A stretch of DNA of 64,000 bases from Plasmopara viticola. Lineage: Eukaryota; Oomycota; Peronosporomycetes; Peronosporales; Peronosporaceae. The first letter of the stretch is position 1. Each line of letters begins with the position of its first letter. The translations under genes and the position numbers were made by a program. Where the stretch lies: the NCBI GenBank assembly GCA_001695595.3, contig MBPM02000043.1, forward strand, positions 248,001 to 312,000, in the 5' to 3' direction. This document shows positions 1-11,823 of this stretch, one piece after another. The notes under the pieces were generated by a model. It ran no database searches, had not been told where the DNA came from, and was given only the letters and a program-made list of their open reading frames with translations.

Positions 1-1530
1 CAAACATTGTTGCTGGTATGATAAAACAGTGTACCCAGCAAGGGTCATCAGACGAAGCGCTTACCATTGTGGACTTTATTTGAAGCTGGAGCCTCTCTAT
101 CATCGTGAGAAGACGGTGGATCATTATGGCAAGAGGGGTATGAGTTGGCATGGAGCCCTCGTTCAATACTTCGTAATGAATCCTAAAAGTCAGACCGCGG
201 TCGACCAACGGCTGTACTACGACCACTTGTCGATGGCTGACACAAAGCGAGACAAAGAAGCTGTGGCGTCTGTGATCGAAGCTATTGTAGTGCGTCTGAA
301 GGTTGACTTGCCGCACATCAAGAGGATCGTGTTTCAGTCCGAAAGTGCTGCTCCCTACCAAAACACGTTCATCCTACTCCTGCTTCCGCTGGTGTCGGCC
401 ATTCACGGGATTCAAGTAACTCGCTTCGTGCACACTGAAACACAAGACGGCAAAAGCATCTTGGATGCGCATTTTGCCCGGGCGATGCAATTGTTGTTGG
501 CTTGGGTGCGAGAAGGAAACGACTGCAAAACACCAACGCAAGCCGTCGTGGGTCTAACGAACCGAGGTGGGCTACGCAACTGTGTCGTTGAGTTGGTCAC
601 GCATGATCGAGTTGCTGTTCAGAAGCTGGTGAGCGCAGTGGAAGTGATCGAGAAGGCTAAAGCGCCCAAACGACATTCAGTTCGATCTGCTGCATGGCGA
701 GCTGTTGGGCTCAGCCACGGATGGGTACGCTGTATGCCCTCCTTTCACGATGACGGTGTACGAGTATTCGGGCATCGAAAGTGGACAAACGCTGCTATCG
801 GTCAGTGTAGTCCCAAATGGAAGCGATCAGGAGCTCGTCTCGCAATCAGATTGCACCAGCGACACCATTCCACTTGAGGAAGACTATCGAGCCCCAATAA
901 TTACGATGACATCGACCCTGATGATGTCGATGAGTATCTCGAGGATATGATTGACGAAGGGGAGAGGGGCGAAGGAGGGGATATGGACATTGAGGAATTG
1001 CCAGCGACGACACACAATGTCATCGATCCAGCAGTCTACTTCGGGCCACTTACAGGCGCGAAGATAGCAACTCAAGGGCAGATTTGCCAGCGGACTCGGC
1101 GATGGAATCGTACCTTAGAGGCGTCAACAACGATCGACTCGTCCGATGCCGACCTATCTGCTCGGGACGCTGTCTCGTATGCTGTTTTGCGTACACTCGA
1201 GATGCAGCGGATCGGTGATCTTACTGTGCGTGATCCAAGAACTGCATCACTCGTGACGGATGCAATCGGTGACAGTATTATCACGCAAGGGTTCAAATCG
1301 GGCTGGGGTATGCGGATGAAGAAAGGTTTCATGTATAAGAGGCGATATGCAGCTGAGTTAAGCGCAAAACTGTATGGCTATTTCTCCAAGGAGAACGGCG
1401 ACAGTCAGATAAGCTTGGCCCCGGAGGAATGCTTGAGATACTGCAGCACCATCATCCAGACCGATATGATCTCCCCAGCGAGAACGAAATCCGACAAGAA
1501 ATCGCAAAGTTTCGAATGAGTGTCAAGCCA
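1..1530 (+). pseudogene. Broken transposase-like gene, 5' end outside window
   Basis: Four reading-frame segments lie in one order on the plus strand: about 1-665, 678-890, 893-1435 and 1429-1530. The frame changes near 670, 890 and 1435, so the gene is frameshifted. The first segment has the phrases RGMSWHGALVQYF, YYDHLS, VFQSESAAPYQN and HTETQDGKSILDAHFA; the last has MLEILQHHHPDRYDLPSENE. From memory these resemble a multicopy oomycete family with an RNase H-like (DDE-type) transposase look, where the VFQS phrase usually continues with Asp-Asn. Here it is Glu-Ser, so a putative catalytic Asp may be lost. I cannot assign a superfamily and saw no terminal inverted repeats. The segment after 1530 is rich in Ser and Gln and may be chance. 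Repeat origin is fairly sure; transposase function is a guess. Confidence 0.5.
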
Positions 1531-2069
1531 CGCGCTCCGACTTCGATTGTGCCTAGTTCATCAAGTGAGCAAAGTTCAGTGCGTCCTAGAGCTGCAGATG
1601 CGTTGTCCGAATCGTTGCTCGACCGTGTTCCAACCACAAAACCAAAGCATGCGCTCGCTGTGTATCGCTCCACGTGCAGTGAGGGTAAGCTATCAAACAG
1701 TCAGCAAAGTTCAAGGCAAAGTTCAGCAGTCTTAAGATTCGACGGAAGCAGACTCTTGATGTCTCGTAGGCAGTATTATACGTGTCATACACAAATATTG
1801 CATAAATTAATGGCGACTCTCGAAAAAATCATATCTTTTAACTGGCAGGCAAGTCAATCATAGGTTCGTGTGGCCTCTTCGAAGTCGCGTATCTCCACGA
1901 AAACTGCTCCGATTTCTACACAACCAGTACAAAGAGATTCCTGAGATTTCGACCAACGTAGCGGACGCTGGTTCTTTACTCGTTTCGCTTTTGCCAATTT
2001 CATTCCCCACCGATCACCTACCCAAAATACCACTTTTTGGTAGTTGACTCAGAAATCCACAATTAAATA
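1531..2069. other. Intergenic, no gene seen
   Basis: This stretch joins the transposase-like pseudogene to the first shared repeat block. A plus-strand frame stays open to 1863 but has low-complexity Ser/Gln content and no family signature. Nothing else is supported. Confidence 0.4.
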
Positions 2070-5000
2070 TAGGTCCATCAAAACAATTCGGGCAAGCTGT
2101 AAAGTATTATTTGATAATTCAACAATCTTCTATCCGTATGATAGAGGTAACATGTAAATTGTAAAGCCCAGAGCACATAGCCCATTTAGACAGGGACGTA
2201 TAGAAGATTTGTCGAGCATACGAGAACGCAGACTAAACTGGAACGCTATGGCTATACATGAACGTTCAGCTTGAAATCCAGATTGAAAAGTTGCGATCAA
2301 TCTGTCTGTAGCCCCGCATCGGCGACAATATATACTTTAAAATGGCGCCATTTGGCAAAAATCTATCTTCTTTCTTTTTGAGCCGTCGGCCCTAACTTGA
2401 AAAGGCCACACTCATACATTTTTCTTCCTTCATATCTTCAGTGTCATCGTACGCGTCTCTTTATTCATAAAGCTGCCGAGAAGGCTTGAGCTCGCCTTCC
2501 TTTAAGTCGTATCTAGGTGCTGCGAGCAAAGCTCTTTTTAGCCACAACTCCGTTATGATTAGCAACTACAACGTAAAATTTGGATCCGTGTCCCTTCGAA
2601 ACTTGTTGAACAGCTTTAGTTGACTTTAATTGTTCTTCGGCGCACAAACTTCTGTGACAAACGGGACTTCACCGAGACTAAAAAGGGCTTTTTATCGATT
2701 CTTATCCTTACGTGCACAGTTAGCAGATGGTTTTACCATAGAGGCTTGTCAAACTCTAAGGAATTAGCCTCCACGGTGTGTGTCAGCTACAAACTCTTAC
2801 TTATTTCCAGCTAGGGCGCTCGTTCTAGCGCTTCCATGGCTTAGAGAGCGAGGCATCTTAAAGCCCTCGAAGAAAAATCAAAGGTGTGAACTTTCGAGAT
2901 TGGTATGAATTATGTACTCTTGCCTTAGTCAGCTGGCCGGCGGATGTTACTTCTCGGGCGAAAAGTTAACCACTTACAGCATTTTGTAAGAGGCCCGTTG
3001 TGTGTGTCAGCTACGAAGTGTAACTTATTTCTAGCTAGGGCTCTGAGAGCGAGGCATTTGCCAGCAAGCTAAAGCTCTTGAAGGAAGCGAAGGTGTGGAC
3101 GTTCGGGACTGGTATTAAGTATGTGGTCTTGCCTTGGCCCGCGGATATTGCTTCTCGGGCAAAAAATGTCCACTTACAGCATTTTGTAAGAAAAAGCTTG
3201 TAACGCTTTTTATCAGCAATGTGAACTGCCTCATTTAGCATCGCTGTCTATAATATAAAGAGCTCAGTGTGACTCACGACGATGTAGTAGGTCTTAATGC
3301 AACTGTCATAAGCCCCATAAAGTACCAATAGTCTATTTCTATTCTGCACATGCTTTATCATTGACAAAAGGAGTATTATCGGAATTTCTGACCTTGCACC
3401 TTTATAATTTTATACCACAGAACGCTATTTTAGGGCAGTCACCGTCAGTCACGTGAGCCCCACCATCATTATAGATGAAACTTAGCCAACAAGGTCCCAC
3501 TCATAAACGCCGATGGTTTGTTTATCGTTTGCGCATGTGGCTGTATGAGCACTATTCCCGCAATACTTCTTGTTTTTTTCAAAAAAAGTATAGTTCGAGC
3601 ACTTTGAGGTTTGATAACTTTTCGTGCTTTATTTGGAATGCGCTTACCGTTTCACAACGACTAGCTTGAGGTATCAGTTATCCAAGTAGATAAGGACTCC
3701 TTGTCAGCCACGAGGTCTTTCATGACACCCATGGATAAAAATATTGCTGCATTCCCGCTCTCTTCTTGCAAATTGCAATCTGCAGCTGAGTGACACCTGT
3801 CGAGCTATCCCACCCACACTGGAAGCATCAATTCTAGCCTCTTCGGGTAGCAGAAGCTGTCGGCGGATCTTGAGATCCCGCTGCGGAAGATTTTGAGGAC
3901 AAACTCATGTCTAAATTATGGAAATGTTCGTAGCATCGGTACATCCCATATTCGTTTGAGCGCAAGCCTGCTGAAAAGAGCCGTGCTTAAAACAAAGAAA
4001 ATACGTAAAATACGTTGTATGGAATAAAGATTCTGGCATCTAAAGCCTTTCATCGCCAACCTAGCGCATTTCAAACCACGACAAAAAGTCACATATGTCC
4101 ATGTTGCAAACAAACGATGGCTTTAGGCTAATGCAATCCAGGTGATGTATTTTATTTACATTCTCGTCTTTAAGAAAGAGCTGCGAAAATGAACAGAAAA
4201 TAGGTGGTGGTTCATTAACAGCCTTACCAATTTTTGAAACTCAAATCAATTGGATTCCCAACGAAAGCTATTTCGTCTTCTAGGACGCTAAGACCCAAAA
4301 ATGACTTTTTAGGCTGCCCTCTCTGATGAAGAAAACTCGTCTTAAGAAAATAGTTTTTCTTCTATTTAAGATGAAGATTCCTTAAAACAGATATCTCAAT
4401 AGCGTTGAATGCGCCTTCGGTCCAGAGATCCTGATGAAATGCAAAGGTACGGTTTCGCAAAAAAATTCTCAGCTGTGAAATCCAGAGACTCGTCATACCG
4501 GATAGAGGGATTAGGCTCGAGATTAATATTATACCACAACTAAAGTACAGCGCTCCTAGGCAATAAGCACTACCACATAAGCAGTGATAGATCATTGAGC
4601 CTTCTTCGTCGAAAAGCCGACGCATGGTATCAAGCGAAAAGTGAGATCTTCGCAATCGCCACTGACTTTTTGTTCTCGAAATCCAATATAATAGGAATTG
4701 GTTCTTATTATAATAACCTAAAAGGTGCAACGGTTTCTGCAAAATTATTAAAATATAGAGGACGTGATGTCCCATGCATAAACCAATATCAAATCCAAAT
4801 GACGGACTAGCAATGATGCTATGGAAGTTGTTGGTGATACCACAAGGATATTTTAGCGCCTTGGTTCTGTTTATCCGTGGGACCACTTAGTTTCTTTGAT
4901 CAGTTAACTGCCCGAGATAATTTTTAACGGTATATTCATCTATAGCCGCTCTGAAGTGGCTGTGTAATTTTTATTCAATCGAATGTTTGAGGTCATGAGG

Positions 5001-6488
5001 ACCAATGAAGTTTCCGCTAATGTTAACAAAGGTGTTTTTGGCAGTGAAGATTATGTTTATAGCACCATTGCACGCCACCATGAAATTCGTGCAAACCCAA
5101 AAAGTGAAGGCTGTCTCATCTCGGCCTACAATGTATAAGGGAACATTTAAATAGTTTACTTACCAATAATAAATCCCGCTTAAGAGGGTATGTTTGGTAT
5201 TGACGAGCAAGATGCAACACTTTATCATCCAAATTCTTGCGGGCCTAGGTCATTGGTTTCGTTGAACCGCATCCATCATTGTACGTATTGCGTCTAAAAA
5301 GGTATTTGGATCTACAAGACTCCGGATCTAGTAAATCTTCTGGGTTCCCACAACCCCTTGTAAATATTTTGGGCCCCTCTGCGCTTGACCTTGCTACCGA
5401 GCTATATATAGATGACTATGCGGAGGCTGATAGGGACCTAATTTACAGACGTATCGGTCATAAGGTCTAGCAAAACCGCAATTTATAAAGCCGTTCCAGC
5501 AGATTAATAGGCCGCTTCTGCAGATCACTACAAAGCAAAGTCAATTTTTGAGGCAGCATTCTACGTCGCGCCGAGACGTGCGATTGTCGATTAAGGTTAA
5601 ATGAGTCCACCTCTTTCTTTTAGGCTCTAAGTGCTCTAACGAAGCTGTGGCATGATGTCAGATCGACCCGGAGAGCAATCTCGAGCGCACGCATTTGACC
5701 GCGCACTAGCTGTTGCTTCTATTTGAAGGGCGCGAGGCCGAAGCGTTCCGGCCTGTTTGACAGCATGCGAATTGTGTCGTGAAGCAGATGAGTGTCAAAA
5801 ACATGGCACGGTCATTCTGCCTCACAGAACTTGTAGGAGTGGTTTTTTTGCATTCTGTAGAACTGCTTAAAACTTGTTGCGAAATCAAATTTAAAACAAC
5901 GCGCGCCTCGTCATCTGCGGTCTCCCATCCGCATATTGGGGCTGGCGGCAACGATTTAACAGCCGCACCCAAAATTGTGCTCATAATGCATGTCTGTACA
6001 TTGTGTAGAAGCCGAGATACTTAGAGATTTGTTGTCGCCAGTTAAACATAAGTTCACGGTCGTACATGCAATTGAGTTTAAATTCGCCGGAAATCTTATA
6101 TATTTCTACGTGTCTTCTCTGTACAAGTGACACACTAACATGTTGTCCCTATTAACTCTAGTTTTTGATTGTCTACTTAGTAATCACAGGGGGCCTTTGT
6201 TGCACAAGCGAGTATAATTGTTTTCTATTAGGTCTTCGGTTTAGTAATAAAAAATGTATTTGAAGATTCTGTGGTGCGAAGCCAATAAATTAACAACTAT
6301 TGGCTTAGTTGTTGCGCGCCGTTATGTCTCACGATACATTGTTCATATTAGTCGCTGTAAATGCTGTAATTGATGAATACTTGCATTAAAATAATTATAG
6401 TGACACACTTTTAAATATTGCGCTTGTCCATCGACCACCGTCTCTTAAACCCACGTAACAAGGCTGTATGGTTACATATACTGGAGGG
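2070..6488 (+). repeat. Segmental-duplication blocks a-f, copy A
   Basis: This stretch matches 44664-49633 in the same orientation and order, by eye, with many substitutions and small indels. Marker phrases are the start 'ggtccatcaaaacaattcgg' (also near 44670), 'cggcgcacaaa' (2640; also 23486, 45243, 59803), the LWTEGA-encoding stretch near 4420, and 'aaggctgtatgg' near 6460. Parts recur inverted at 20601-23350, 57367-59690 and 61925-64000. The longest frame (minus strand 4362-4886, 174 codons) is not preserved in the other copies, so I do not call it a gene. Block limits are approximate. This is probably non-coding or long-dead repeat DNA. Confidence 0.75.
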
Positions 6489-6493
6489 TATAT
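6489..6493. repeat. Target-site duplication, left (TATAT)
   Basis: The five bases TATAT precede the first TG of the 5' LTR and are repeated right after the 3' LTR at 11420-11424. A 5-bp duplication is normal for Ty1/copia integrases. Confidence 0.9.
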
Positions 6494-6550
6494 TGTTAGA
6501 AAAACAGCTATCAGCACACGTTGCGCGATCGAATCTCCGGACCATAGGAC

Positions 6551-6625
6551 GACATGATTACGCACACGATGACGCGACATGATTACGCACACGATGACGC
6601 GACATGATTGCGCCCACGATGACGT
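6551..6625 (+). repeat. Three 25-bp tandem repeats in LTR
   Basis: Units begin at 6551, 6576 and 6601, each starting gacatgatt. The first two are identical; the third differs at a few positions and its end forms TGACGTCA. The same array is in the 3' LTR at 11245-11319. Repeats of this kind in LTRs often act as enhancer units; that role is inferred. Confidence 0.9.
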
Positions 6626-6627
6626 CA
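6620..6627. promoter_or_regulatory. CRE/ATF-like palindrome TGACGTCA
   Basis: This is a perfect 8-bp palindrome, the consensus site of bZIP proteins of the CREB/ATF class, at the end of the 25-bp repeat array. The same site is in the 3' LTR at 11314-11321. Binding is inferred from the motif only. Confidence 0.5.
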
Positions 6628-6725
6628 TAGGAAAGGCTTAGAGGTAGCTCGGAATAGCGAACTAAGGACCTTAAATACATTTACTTCCAAACTTGCCTTC
6701 TACTGCTCACATCATCTTCTCAACA

Positions 6726-6738
6726 GGTTATGAGCCCA
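6726..6738 (+). other. Primer-binding site, half initiator-tRNA-Met type
   Basis: Directly after the LTR is GGTTATGAGCCCA. Its complement, TGGGCTCATAACC, matches the anticodon arm of initiator tRNA-Met (CAT is the anticodon), not the CCA end of a tRNA. Drosophila copia and yeast Ty5 are known to prime from a cleaved initiator tRNA half, which fits here. The Gag-Pol start codon at 6730 lies inside this site. Confidence 0.75.
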
Positions 6739-9700
6739 CGTGACTCCGACGACGCGCCAAGCACACCGACTCCAGTCAGCTTCGACGCCGGCCACGACAG
6801 GGCCACAGCGTCCCCAGTAGTTGTGGAAGCCACGTCCACCGCTCATGGAAGGAGCGACGACGTCAACGCAAGGATCCTCGCCACGCTCCTCGACCTCCAA
6901 GCACGGATGACGCAGATGGAGGCCTCGCAAGTGAAGAGAGACGAGGACGAGCGTATGCTTGGAGCAATTGAGTCTGGCATGTTCCATTCCGCTCTTGGCA
7001 ATGGCCGAGGGGGTATTCCGATGAACATCGATGCGCTAAGTCATTCGCCCGTGCAGCAAAGGCATGGCCAAGGCCGCGCATACGTGCAGCGTACGCATGA
7101 GGCAGGAAGACAACCTGCACGGTCGGAATGGGGCGCTCAGCGCGGTGAAGTGCCGCAGCAAACCCAGTTCCGATCACCACAGTTTGCAGCGGCACAGGAT
7201 TACGCGCGACGAACGGAGCCGGTCGCACAACAAGCGATGCGTGTACCAGATGAGCGGCAGCGCAGGCTCACGATTCGCAAGTTTGACGGAACGGAATTGT
7301 ATCGAGGACTGGGCTCCGGGTTTCTGGATTGGGGTCGGACTTTTATGCGTCAGATTCAGTACGCGCAAGCAGCGTGTGGTTTTGAATGGTCAGAAGACGT
7401 GAAGACTGACTTGCTTGGTCACTACTTGAGTGGCACGGCCGAGCGGTACTACAACAAGCAGGTCGAGACTTGGTGGCGCCAGCTCCCGACGCTGGACCAT
7501 GTAATGGAGCGACTACACCAGACGTTTAAGACGACGATCACTGCGTCACAGTCAATGAGACTGTTCACGGCAAAGAAAGACGCCAAGAGGACCTGGCCCG
7601 AGCACTACCTGTACTTGGTGGCAGTGAGCGACGCGTGCGGAGGGGCTGATGCGCAAGTGCTCGACAACATTGTCCACTATGCGTCGAGTGAGCCGCGCAC
7701 GGTACTCATGGCAAAGTATGATGCCAGGCGCCTTGATTTCCTCGTTCAAGCGGAAGAGCTCGCGCATTTCGCACAGTCTGTTGAGATTGATACGAGGGGT
7801 CCTGCTTCGTTTGGGAAAGACGTCGTTGCGAACATCGTCGAGAGCAAACCACGCGTCGAGACACGAGCGTGCTTTGGATGCGGCAAGGTTGGTCACATTT
7901 TGGCTGCTTGTTCCGATAAGAAGAAGAGGCATAATGGTGCCAAGGGTAGCTGGAAGAGAAACGTCAAGACGAAGGACGTTGTAAATTACACCTTATGCGT
8001 ACAAGATAGCAACACTCAAGAGAAGGTTTGGATCTTGGACAGCGGGTCGAGCCGGCATCTCGTGAACGACGCAGCTCTACTCGAAGATGCACGAGAATGT
8101 GACGATCAGTGTTTGGTAGCCGATGGCAAGATGCTTCAGCTGACGCTGGTCGGTAGCGTGCTACTGCGGGTAACTGCGCTCGGCAAGCCGAGCATCGTTC
8201 GCCTAACGGACGTCTACTACGCACCAATGCTAGCCCGCAATATATTGTCGTACGGCAAGCTTGAGTTCAAAGGATTCAAGCTCGCTTACGCAAACGATCG
8301 GCGAACGATTAGATCGCTCAACACAGGCGACGTCGTCTTTGATGTGGCAATGCAGAACAATGTGCTTGTTGTAGAAGTGCAAGCCGAACGAAACGGCATT
8401 AACAAGACTGGCTCCATCGTGGCATCGATTGCTAAAGTGAAGGGGTGCAGAGAAAACGTCCAGCGTGGAACACTCATGCATTTCCATCAGCGTTTCGGGC
8501 ACCTATCGTACGACAGAATCAAGAAGATGGCGCTCGAGCCCGGCTCTGGAATTCAGCTCACGGACTGTCGCCGCATGGTGTGCGTCACATGCGCACAGAG
8601 TAAGCAAACCAAGAACGCGCAGTCAAAGAAAGATACGGGTGTGCACTCCCCGATCGATCGCATCGGTGGTGTGATTTGCTCAGACCTTAAGGGACCGATG
8701 ACACCAAGGGACCGCCTTGGCAATCGGTATCTCGTTAACTTCGTCGATCACAAGAGCAATTACTGCCGCGTATTTCTGGCACGCACCAAGGACCAAGCGG
8801 CGAAAAGGTTCAAGGAATTCTTAGTGTTTTTTGAGAAGCGTTTCGACTGTCGCATTCATGTGTTACGCACAGATGGGGGTGGCGAATATCGGAACGTTGA
8901 TTTGTTCTGCCAGTCTGCCGGCGTGTCAAGGCAGGTGAGCGAAGCAAGAAATCAAGCATCAAATGGCAAGGCAGAGCGCATGCACCGGACGATTCTAAAC
9001 ATGGCTCGCTCTATGATTTTTGCTAGCAAGCTCCCGCTGAAGTTCTGGGGAGATGCGGTGGAATACTCAGCGTACATTCTGAATCGAAGCCCCACAAGCT
9101 CGAACGTCAACCAAGCATCACCAATCGAGGTACTAACAAGTCAAGCGCCCGATCTTCGTGATATCGTTACTTTTGGTTCGGTATGCACAGTGTACCGTGA
9201 CCCGAAGAAGAACTCTTTTGCACAGCGGGCGCAGATTGGTATCATCGTGGGTCGCAGCGACGAGACCAAAGGATATCGTGTGTTCGTACGCAAGGCCAAT
9301 GTCGTGATCGTGACCCAGCACGTCAAGAACATTAAGGCAATCTCCGACAAGCACAGCGGGCAGCTACTCTACGAAGCAGGAGCTGAGGAGGAGACATCTT
9401 CGATTGTTCCCGTCGTAGCAAAAACAAAGGGGACGGCTAATCAGAAATCGTGGGTACGTGCAACCCATGCCACACGAGGGGCTGCCAAGCGAGCGGCACA
9501 AGACAGTAAACCCGTGACAAGTGATGTACCAGCTGTGATGCAAGTTTACGAGGCAGATCCCAAGACACACGCGGAGGCAATGCGCAGCACGAAAGCTGAA
9601 GGATGGAGAAAGGCAATGCTCGAGGAGATCCTCGCTCTCCAAAACAATGGTGTCTGGAATGTGATCAAGCGACCGGCTGGGGCCAACATGCTTCACAGTA

Positions 9701-11154
9701 AGTGGGTATTCAAGACCAAAACTGATGCGAATGGCGCGGTGGAGCGCCTCAAGGCGCGGCTAGTTGCGTGCGGGAATGAGCAAGTTTTCGGCATCGATTA
9801 CGCGCTCACCTTCGCTGCGGTCATGGATATGTCGACAGTTAAGGTAATATTAGGCCTTGCAGCGACGTGGGGGGTGCCGGCAAAGCATGGTGATATTCCG
9901 AGCGCCTACGTCAAGGCCGACAAGGAGAAGGACCTTGAGATTCTGCTTCACGTGCCTAGGGGTATGGACATCAAGGACGAACAACTAAAGAAGCTTGGTG
10001 CGACCAACGTAAGCGAAGTCGCGCTTGAGCTGAAGAAGAGCCTGTATGGACTGAAGCAGGCAGGACGATTATGGAGTCAATTGCTACACGCACGACTCAC
10101 TGAAGCAGGATTCAAGCAGTGTATCAGCGACATGTGTCTGTATTTCAAGCGCGAGGAAGAAATCTTGACAGTGGTCGGCGTCTACGTCGACGATCTTCTT
10201 GTCACAGCAACAAGAGCTGCAGCGGTTGAGCAATTTTTCGTGTCGATGGCATCGCTTTCGATCAAGAATCTTGGACCAGTGTCGAAGTTTCTCGGTATAA
10301 GGGTGACGGCACTCGACACGCACGCATATGCCCTTGATCAGGAGGAGGCTATTGGCGAGCTGTTGCGTGAGCACGGCATGGGTTCGGCCAACCCCACGCG
10401 GACGCCTATTGGTGATGATTGCTACGAAGAAGTTACGGCAGATAGTGCGCTGCTGCAGGAATCCGGGTCACCAAGTATACGTTCGTTTCAGTCGTTGGTC
10501 GGTAGTTTGCTTTGGATCGCACGATGCACGCGTCCAGATATTGCGTTTGCGGTTCACAAAGCCACGCGCCAGACACATGCACCGCGCGTACGAGACTGGA
10601 AACTCGCAAAAAGGATAGCGCGCTATCTTAGTGGCAGCAAGGTGATGCGGCTTGAAATGCGAGCTAATACCGACCGCAACGAACAAATAACGCTCGAGTC
10701 ATACAGTGATGCCGACTTTGCTGCCGACAAGGGAGACAGAAAATCGCTCACTGGTGCCATCGTTTTGCTAAATGGGATGCCTGTAAGCTGGGCAGCCAAG
10801 AAACAAGGTGGCGTCTCTCTCTCGACTATGGAGGCCGAATTTGTCGCGGCGTCTGAGACGGCACGCGAGCTTCTTGGTATTCAAGAGATGCTTAAAGAGG
10901 TGGGACTTGCACCGACTCAGCCTATGACAATGCATGCGGATAACCAGGCCAAGATTCGCCAGATCGAAGGAGAGACTTCGTCTCTAAAAGCTAAACACAT
11001 CGACGTGCGCCTCAAGTTTGTTAAGGACTTTGCTCGTCGTGGCGTCGTTGAGATGCGCTACGTCCGGTCAGAGCTTATGCTCGCGGACTTACTGACAAAG
11101 GCGATAGATCAGCACAAGCTTGCAGAGCTGCGAGCGCTCGTGGGGTTGCGCTAG
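6730..11154 (+). CDS. Copia Gag-Pol polyprotein, 1474 aa
   Basis: A single open frame encodes capsid-like Gag and all Pol enzymes. Visible in order are: a CCHC zinc knuckle at residues 381-394 ([14 protein letters not shown]); aspartic protease DSG at 437-439; the HHCC domain before integrase (H586, H591, C618, C621); the integrase triad D652, D715, E749, with 33 residues between the last two, slightly fewer than the usual 35; reverse transcriptase D1055 and YVDD at 1152-1155; and RNase H D1327, E1368, D1404, followed by KHIDVRLKF near the end. Gag and Pol are in one frame with no stop or frameshift, so the Gag:Pol ratio must be set another way, such as splicing or proteolysis. The start at 6730 is the first ATG after the LTR. 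Product: virus-like particle and enzymes for reverse transcription and integration of the element. Confidence 0.95.
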   Translation: MSPRDSDDAPSTPTPVSFDAGHDRATASPVVVEATSTAHGRSDDVNARILATLLDLQARMTQMEASQVKRDEDERMLGAIESGMFHSALGNGRGGIPMNIDALSHSPVQQRHGQGRAYVQRTHEAGRQPARSEWGAQRGEVPQQTQFRSPQFAAAQDYARRTEPVAQQAMRVPDERQRRLTIRKFDGTELYRGLGSGFLDWGRTFMRQIQYAQAACGFEWSEDVKTDLLGHYLSGTAERYYNKQVETWWRQLPTLDHVMERLHQTFKTTITASQSMRLFTAKKDAKRTWPEHYLYLVAVSDACGGADAQVLDNIVHYASSEPRTVLMAKYDARRLDFLVQAEELAHFAQSVEIDTRGPASFGKDVVANIVESKPRVETRACFGCGKVGHILAACSDKKKRHNGAKGSWKRNVKTKDVVNYTLCVQDSNTQEKVWILDSGSSRHLVNDAALLEDARECDDQCLVADGKMLQLTLVGSVLLRVTALGKPSIVRLTDVYYAPMLARNILSYGKLEFKGFKLAYANDRRTIRSLNTGDVVFDVAMQNNVLVVEVQAERNGINKTGSIVASIAKVKGCRENVQRGTLMHFHQRFGHLSYDRIKKMALEPGSGIQLTDCRRMVCVTCAQSKQTKNAQSKKDTGVHSPIDRIGGVICSDLKGPMTPRDRLGNRYLVNFVDHKSNYCRVFLARTKDQAAKRFKEFLVFFEKRFDCRIHVLRTDGGGEYRNVDLFCQSAGVSRQVSEARNQASNGKAERMHRTILNMARSMIFASKLPLKFWGDAVEYSAYILNRSPTSSNVNQASPIEVLTSQAPDLRDIVTFGSVCTVYRDPKKNSFAQRAQIGIIVGRSDETKGYRVFVRKANVVIVTQHVKNIKAISDKHSGQLLYEAGAEEETSSIVPVVAKTKGTANQKSWVRATHATRGAAKRAAQDSKPVTSDVPAVMQVYEADPKTHAEAMRSTKAEGWRKAMLEEILALQNNGVWNVIKRPAGANMLHSKWVFKTKTDANGAVERLKARLVACGNEQVFGIDYALTFAAVMDMSTVKVILGLAATWGVPAKHGDIPSAYVKADKEKDLEILLHVPRGMDIKDEQLKKLGATNVSEVALELKKSLYGLKQAGRLWSQLLHARLTEAGFKQCISDMCLYFKREEEILTVVGVYVDDLLVTATRAAAVEQFFVSMASLSIKNLGPVSKFLGIRVTALDTHAYALDQEEAIGELLREHGMGSANPTRTPIGDDCYEEVTADSALLQESGSPSIRSFQSLVGSLLWIARCTRPDIAFAVHKATRQTHAPRVRDWKLAKRIARYLSGSKVMRLEMRANTDRNEQITLESYSDADFAADKGDRKSLTGAIVLLNGMPVSWAAKKQGGVSLSTMEAEFVAASETARELLGIQEMLKEVGLAPTQPMTMHADNQAKIRQIEGETSSLKAKHIDVRLKFVKDFARRGVVEMRYVRSELMLADLLTKAIDQHKLAELRALVGLR

Positions 11155-11178
11155 TTACGGCGGCGGGGACACGATCGC

Positions 11179-11187
11179 GAGGAGGAG
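11179..11187 (+). other. Polypurine tract of copia element
   Basis: The purine run GAGGAGGAG abuts the first T of the 3' LTR, the standard place for the plus-strand primer. Confidence 0.8.
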
Positions 11188-11419
11188 TGTTAGAAAAACA
11201 GCTATCAGCACACGTTGCGCGATCGAATCTCCGGACCATAGGACGACATGATTACGCACACGATGACGCGACATGATTACGCACACGATGACGCGACATG
11301 ATTGCGCCCACGATGACGTCATAGGAAAGGCTTAGAGGTAGCTCGGAATAGCGAACTAAGGACCTTAAATACATTTACTTCCAAACTTGCCTTCTACTGC
11401 TCACATCATCTTCTCAACA
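11188..11419 (+). repeat. 3' LTR of copia element
   Basis: 232 bp, apparently identical to the 5' LTR, including the three 25-bp repeats (11245-11319) and TGACGTCA (11314-11321). As the poly(A)-supplying LTR, its outward activity could reach the next gene, about 400 bp away in convergent orientation. Confidence 0.95.
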
Positions 11420-11424
11420 TATAT
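11420..11424. repeat. Target-site duplication, right (TATAT)
   Basis: Second copy of the 5-bp target duplication (see 6489-6493). Confidence 0.9.
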
Positions 11425-11823
11425 TAACAAGGTCCTTTAGTGGGTCGCGACGTCTTGCACAAACAACGTGGCCTTACGCTACTAGCATAGCACTGCTTTC
11501 GCGTGCGTGTCATATGAAGCAAACGATCTTCCGAAGTCATTGTTCAGGTACATAATTACATACTTAGGATAGCGCTAGCTTAGTGCTCGAGACTCTCCAC
11601 GATCTTTATGGCGCAAGTGGCAAATGGCAAACGGCAAGTTGAGAGTACAGATAAATTGGTGAGCGTCAACAACAAGGGTGCTATTATCATGGCACGTATG
11701 TCGTCGCGATCGAGCCACATCGAAGATGTGCGTGAGAGGCTGCTCGTAATTTACAAGGTAATCAGACCCAATCATTAAAGACATTTAATAACATCAAAGA
11801 CGTTATGTATTTACTTATATGCA
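11425..11823 (-). other. 3' flank of the secreted-protein gene (block g, copy A)
   Basis: This flank starts near 'gtgggtcgcgacgtcttgcac' (about 11441) and is shared with 24901-25307, 49639-49918 plus 50257-50350, 56368-57420 (inverted, split by an insert) and 61261-61657. It always lies beyond the stop codon of a copy of the gene, so it travels with it. It holds no gene; it probably carries the 3' UTR of copy A. Confidence 0.7.

Larger units (their letters stand above)
6494..6725 (+). repeat. 5' LTR of copia element
   Basis: It starts TGTTAGAAAAACAG and ends TTCTCAACA, 232 bp, and appears identical to 11188-11419. It carries three 25-bp tandem repeats and a TGACGTCA palindrome, probably the upstream control region of the element. 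Confidence 0.95.
6494..11419 (+). mobile_element. Complete Ty1/copia LTR retrotransposon, 4926 bp
   Basis: The element has two 232-bp LTRs (TGTTAG...CAACA), a primer-binding site, one Gag-Pol frame, a polypurine tract and a TATAT duplication on both sides. The order protease, integrase, reverse transcriptase, RNase H is diagnostic of Ty1/copia. The LTRs look identical base for base, so insertion was very recent. The paralogous block at about 49634-49638 shows the unoccupied site. The frame has no stop and all catalytic residues I checked are present, so the element may still be active. It inserted about 0.4 kb beyond the 3' end of the intact secreted-protein gene. Confidence 0.95.

Noticed and set aside
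4362..4886. 174-codon minus-strand frame in block d
   Set aside because: The frame is broken in all three sister copies and has no domain; long frame by chance or fossil.
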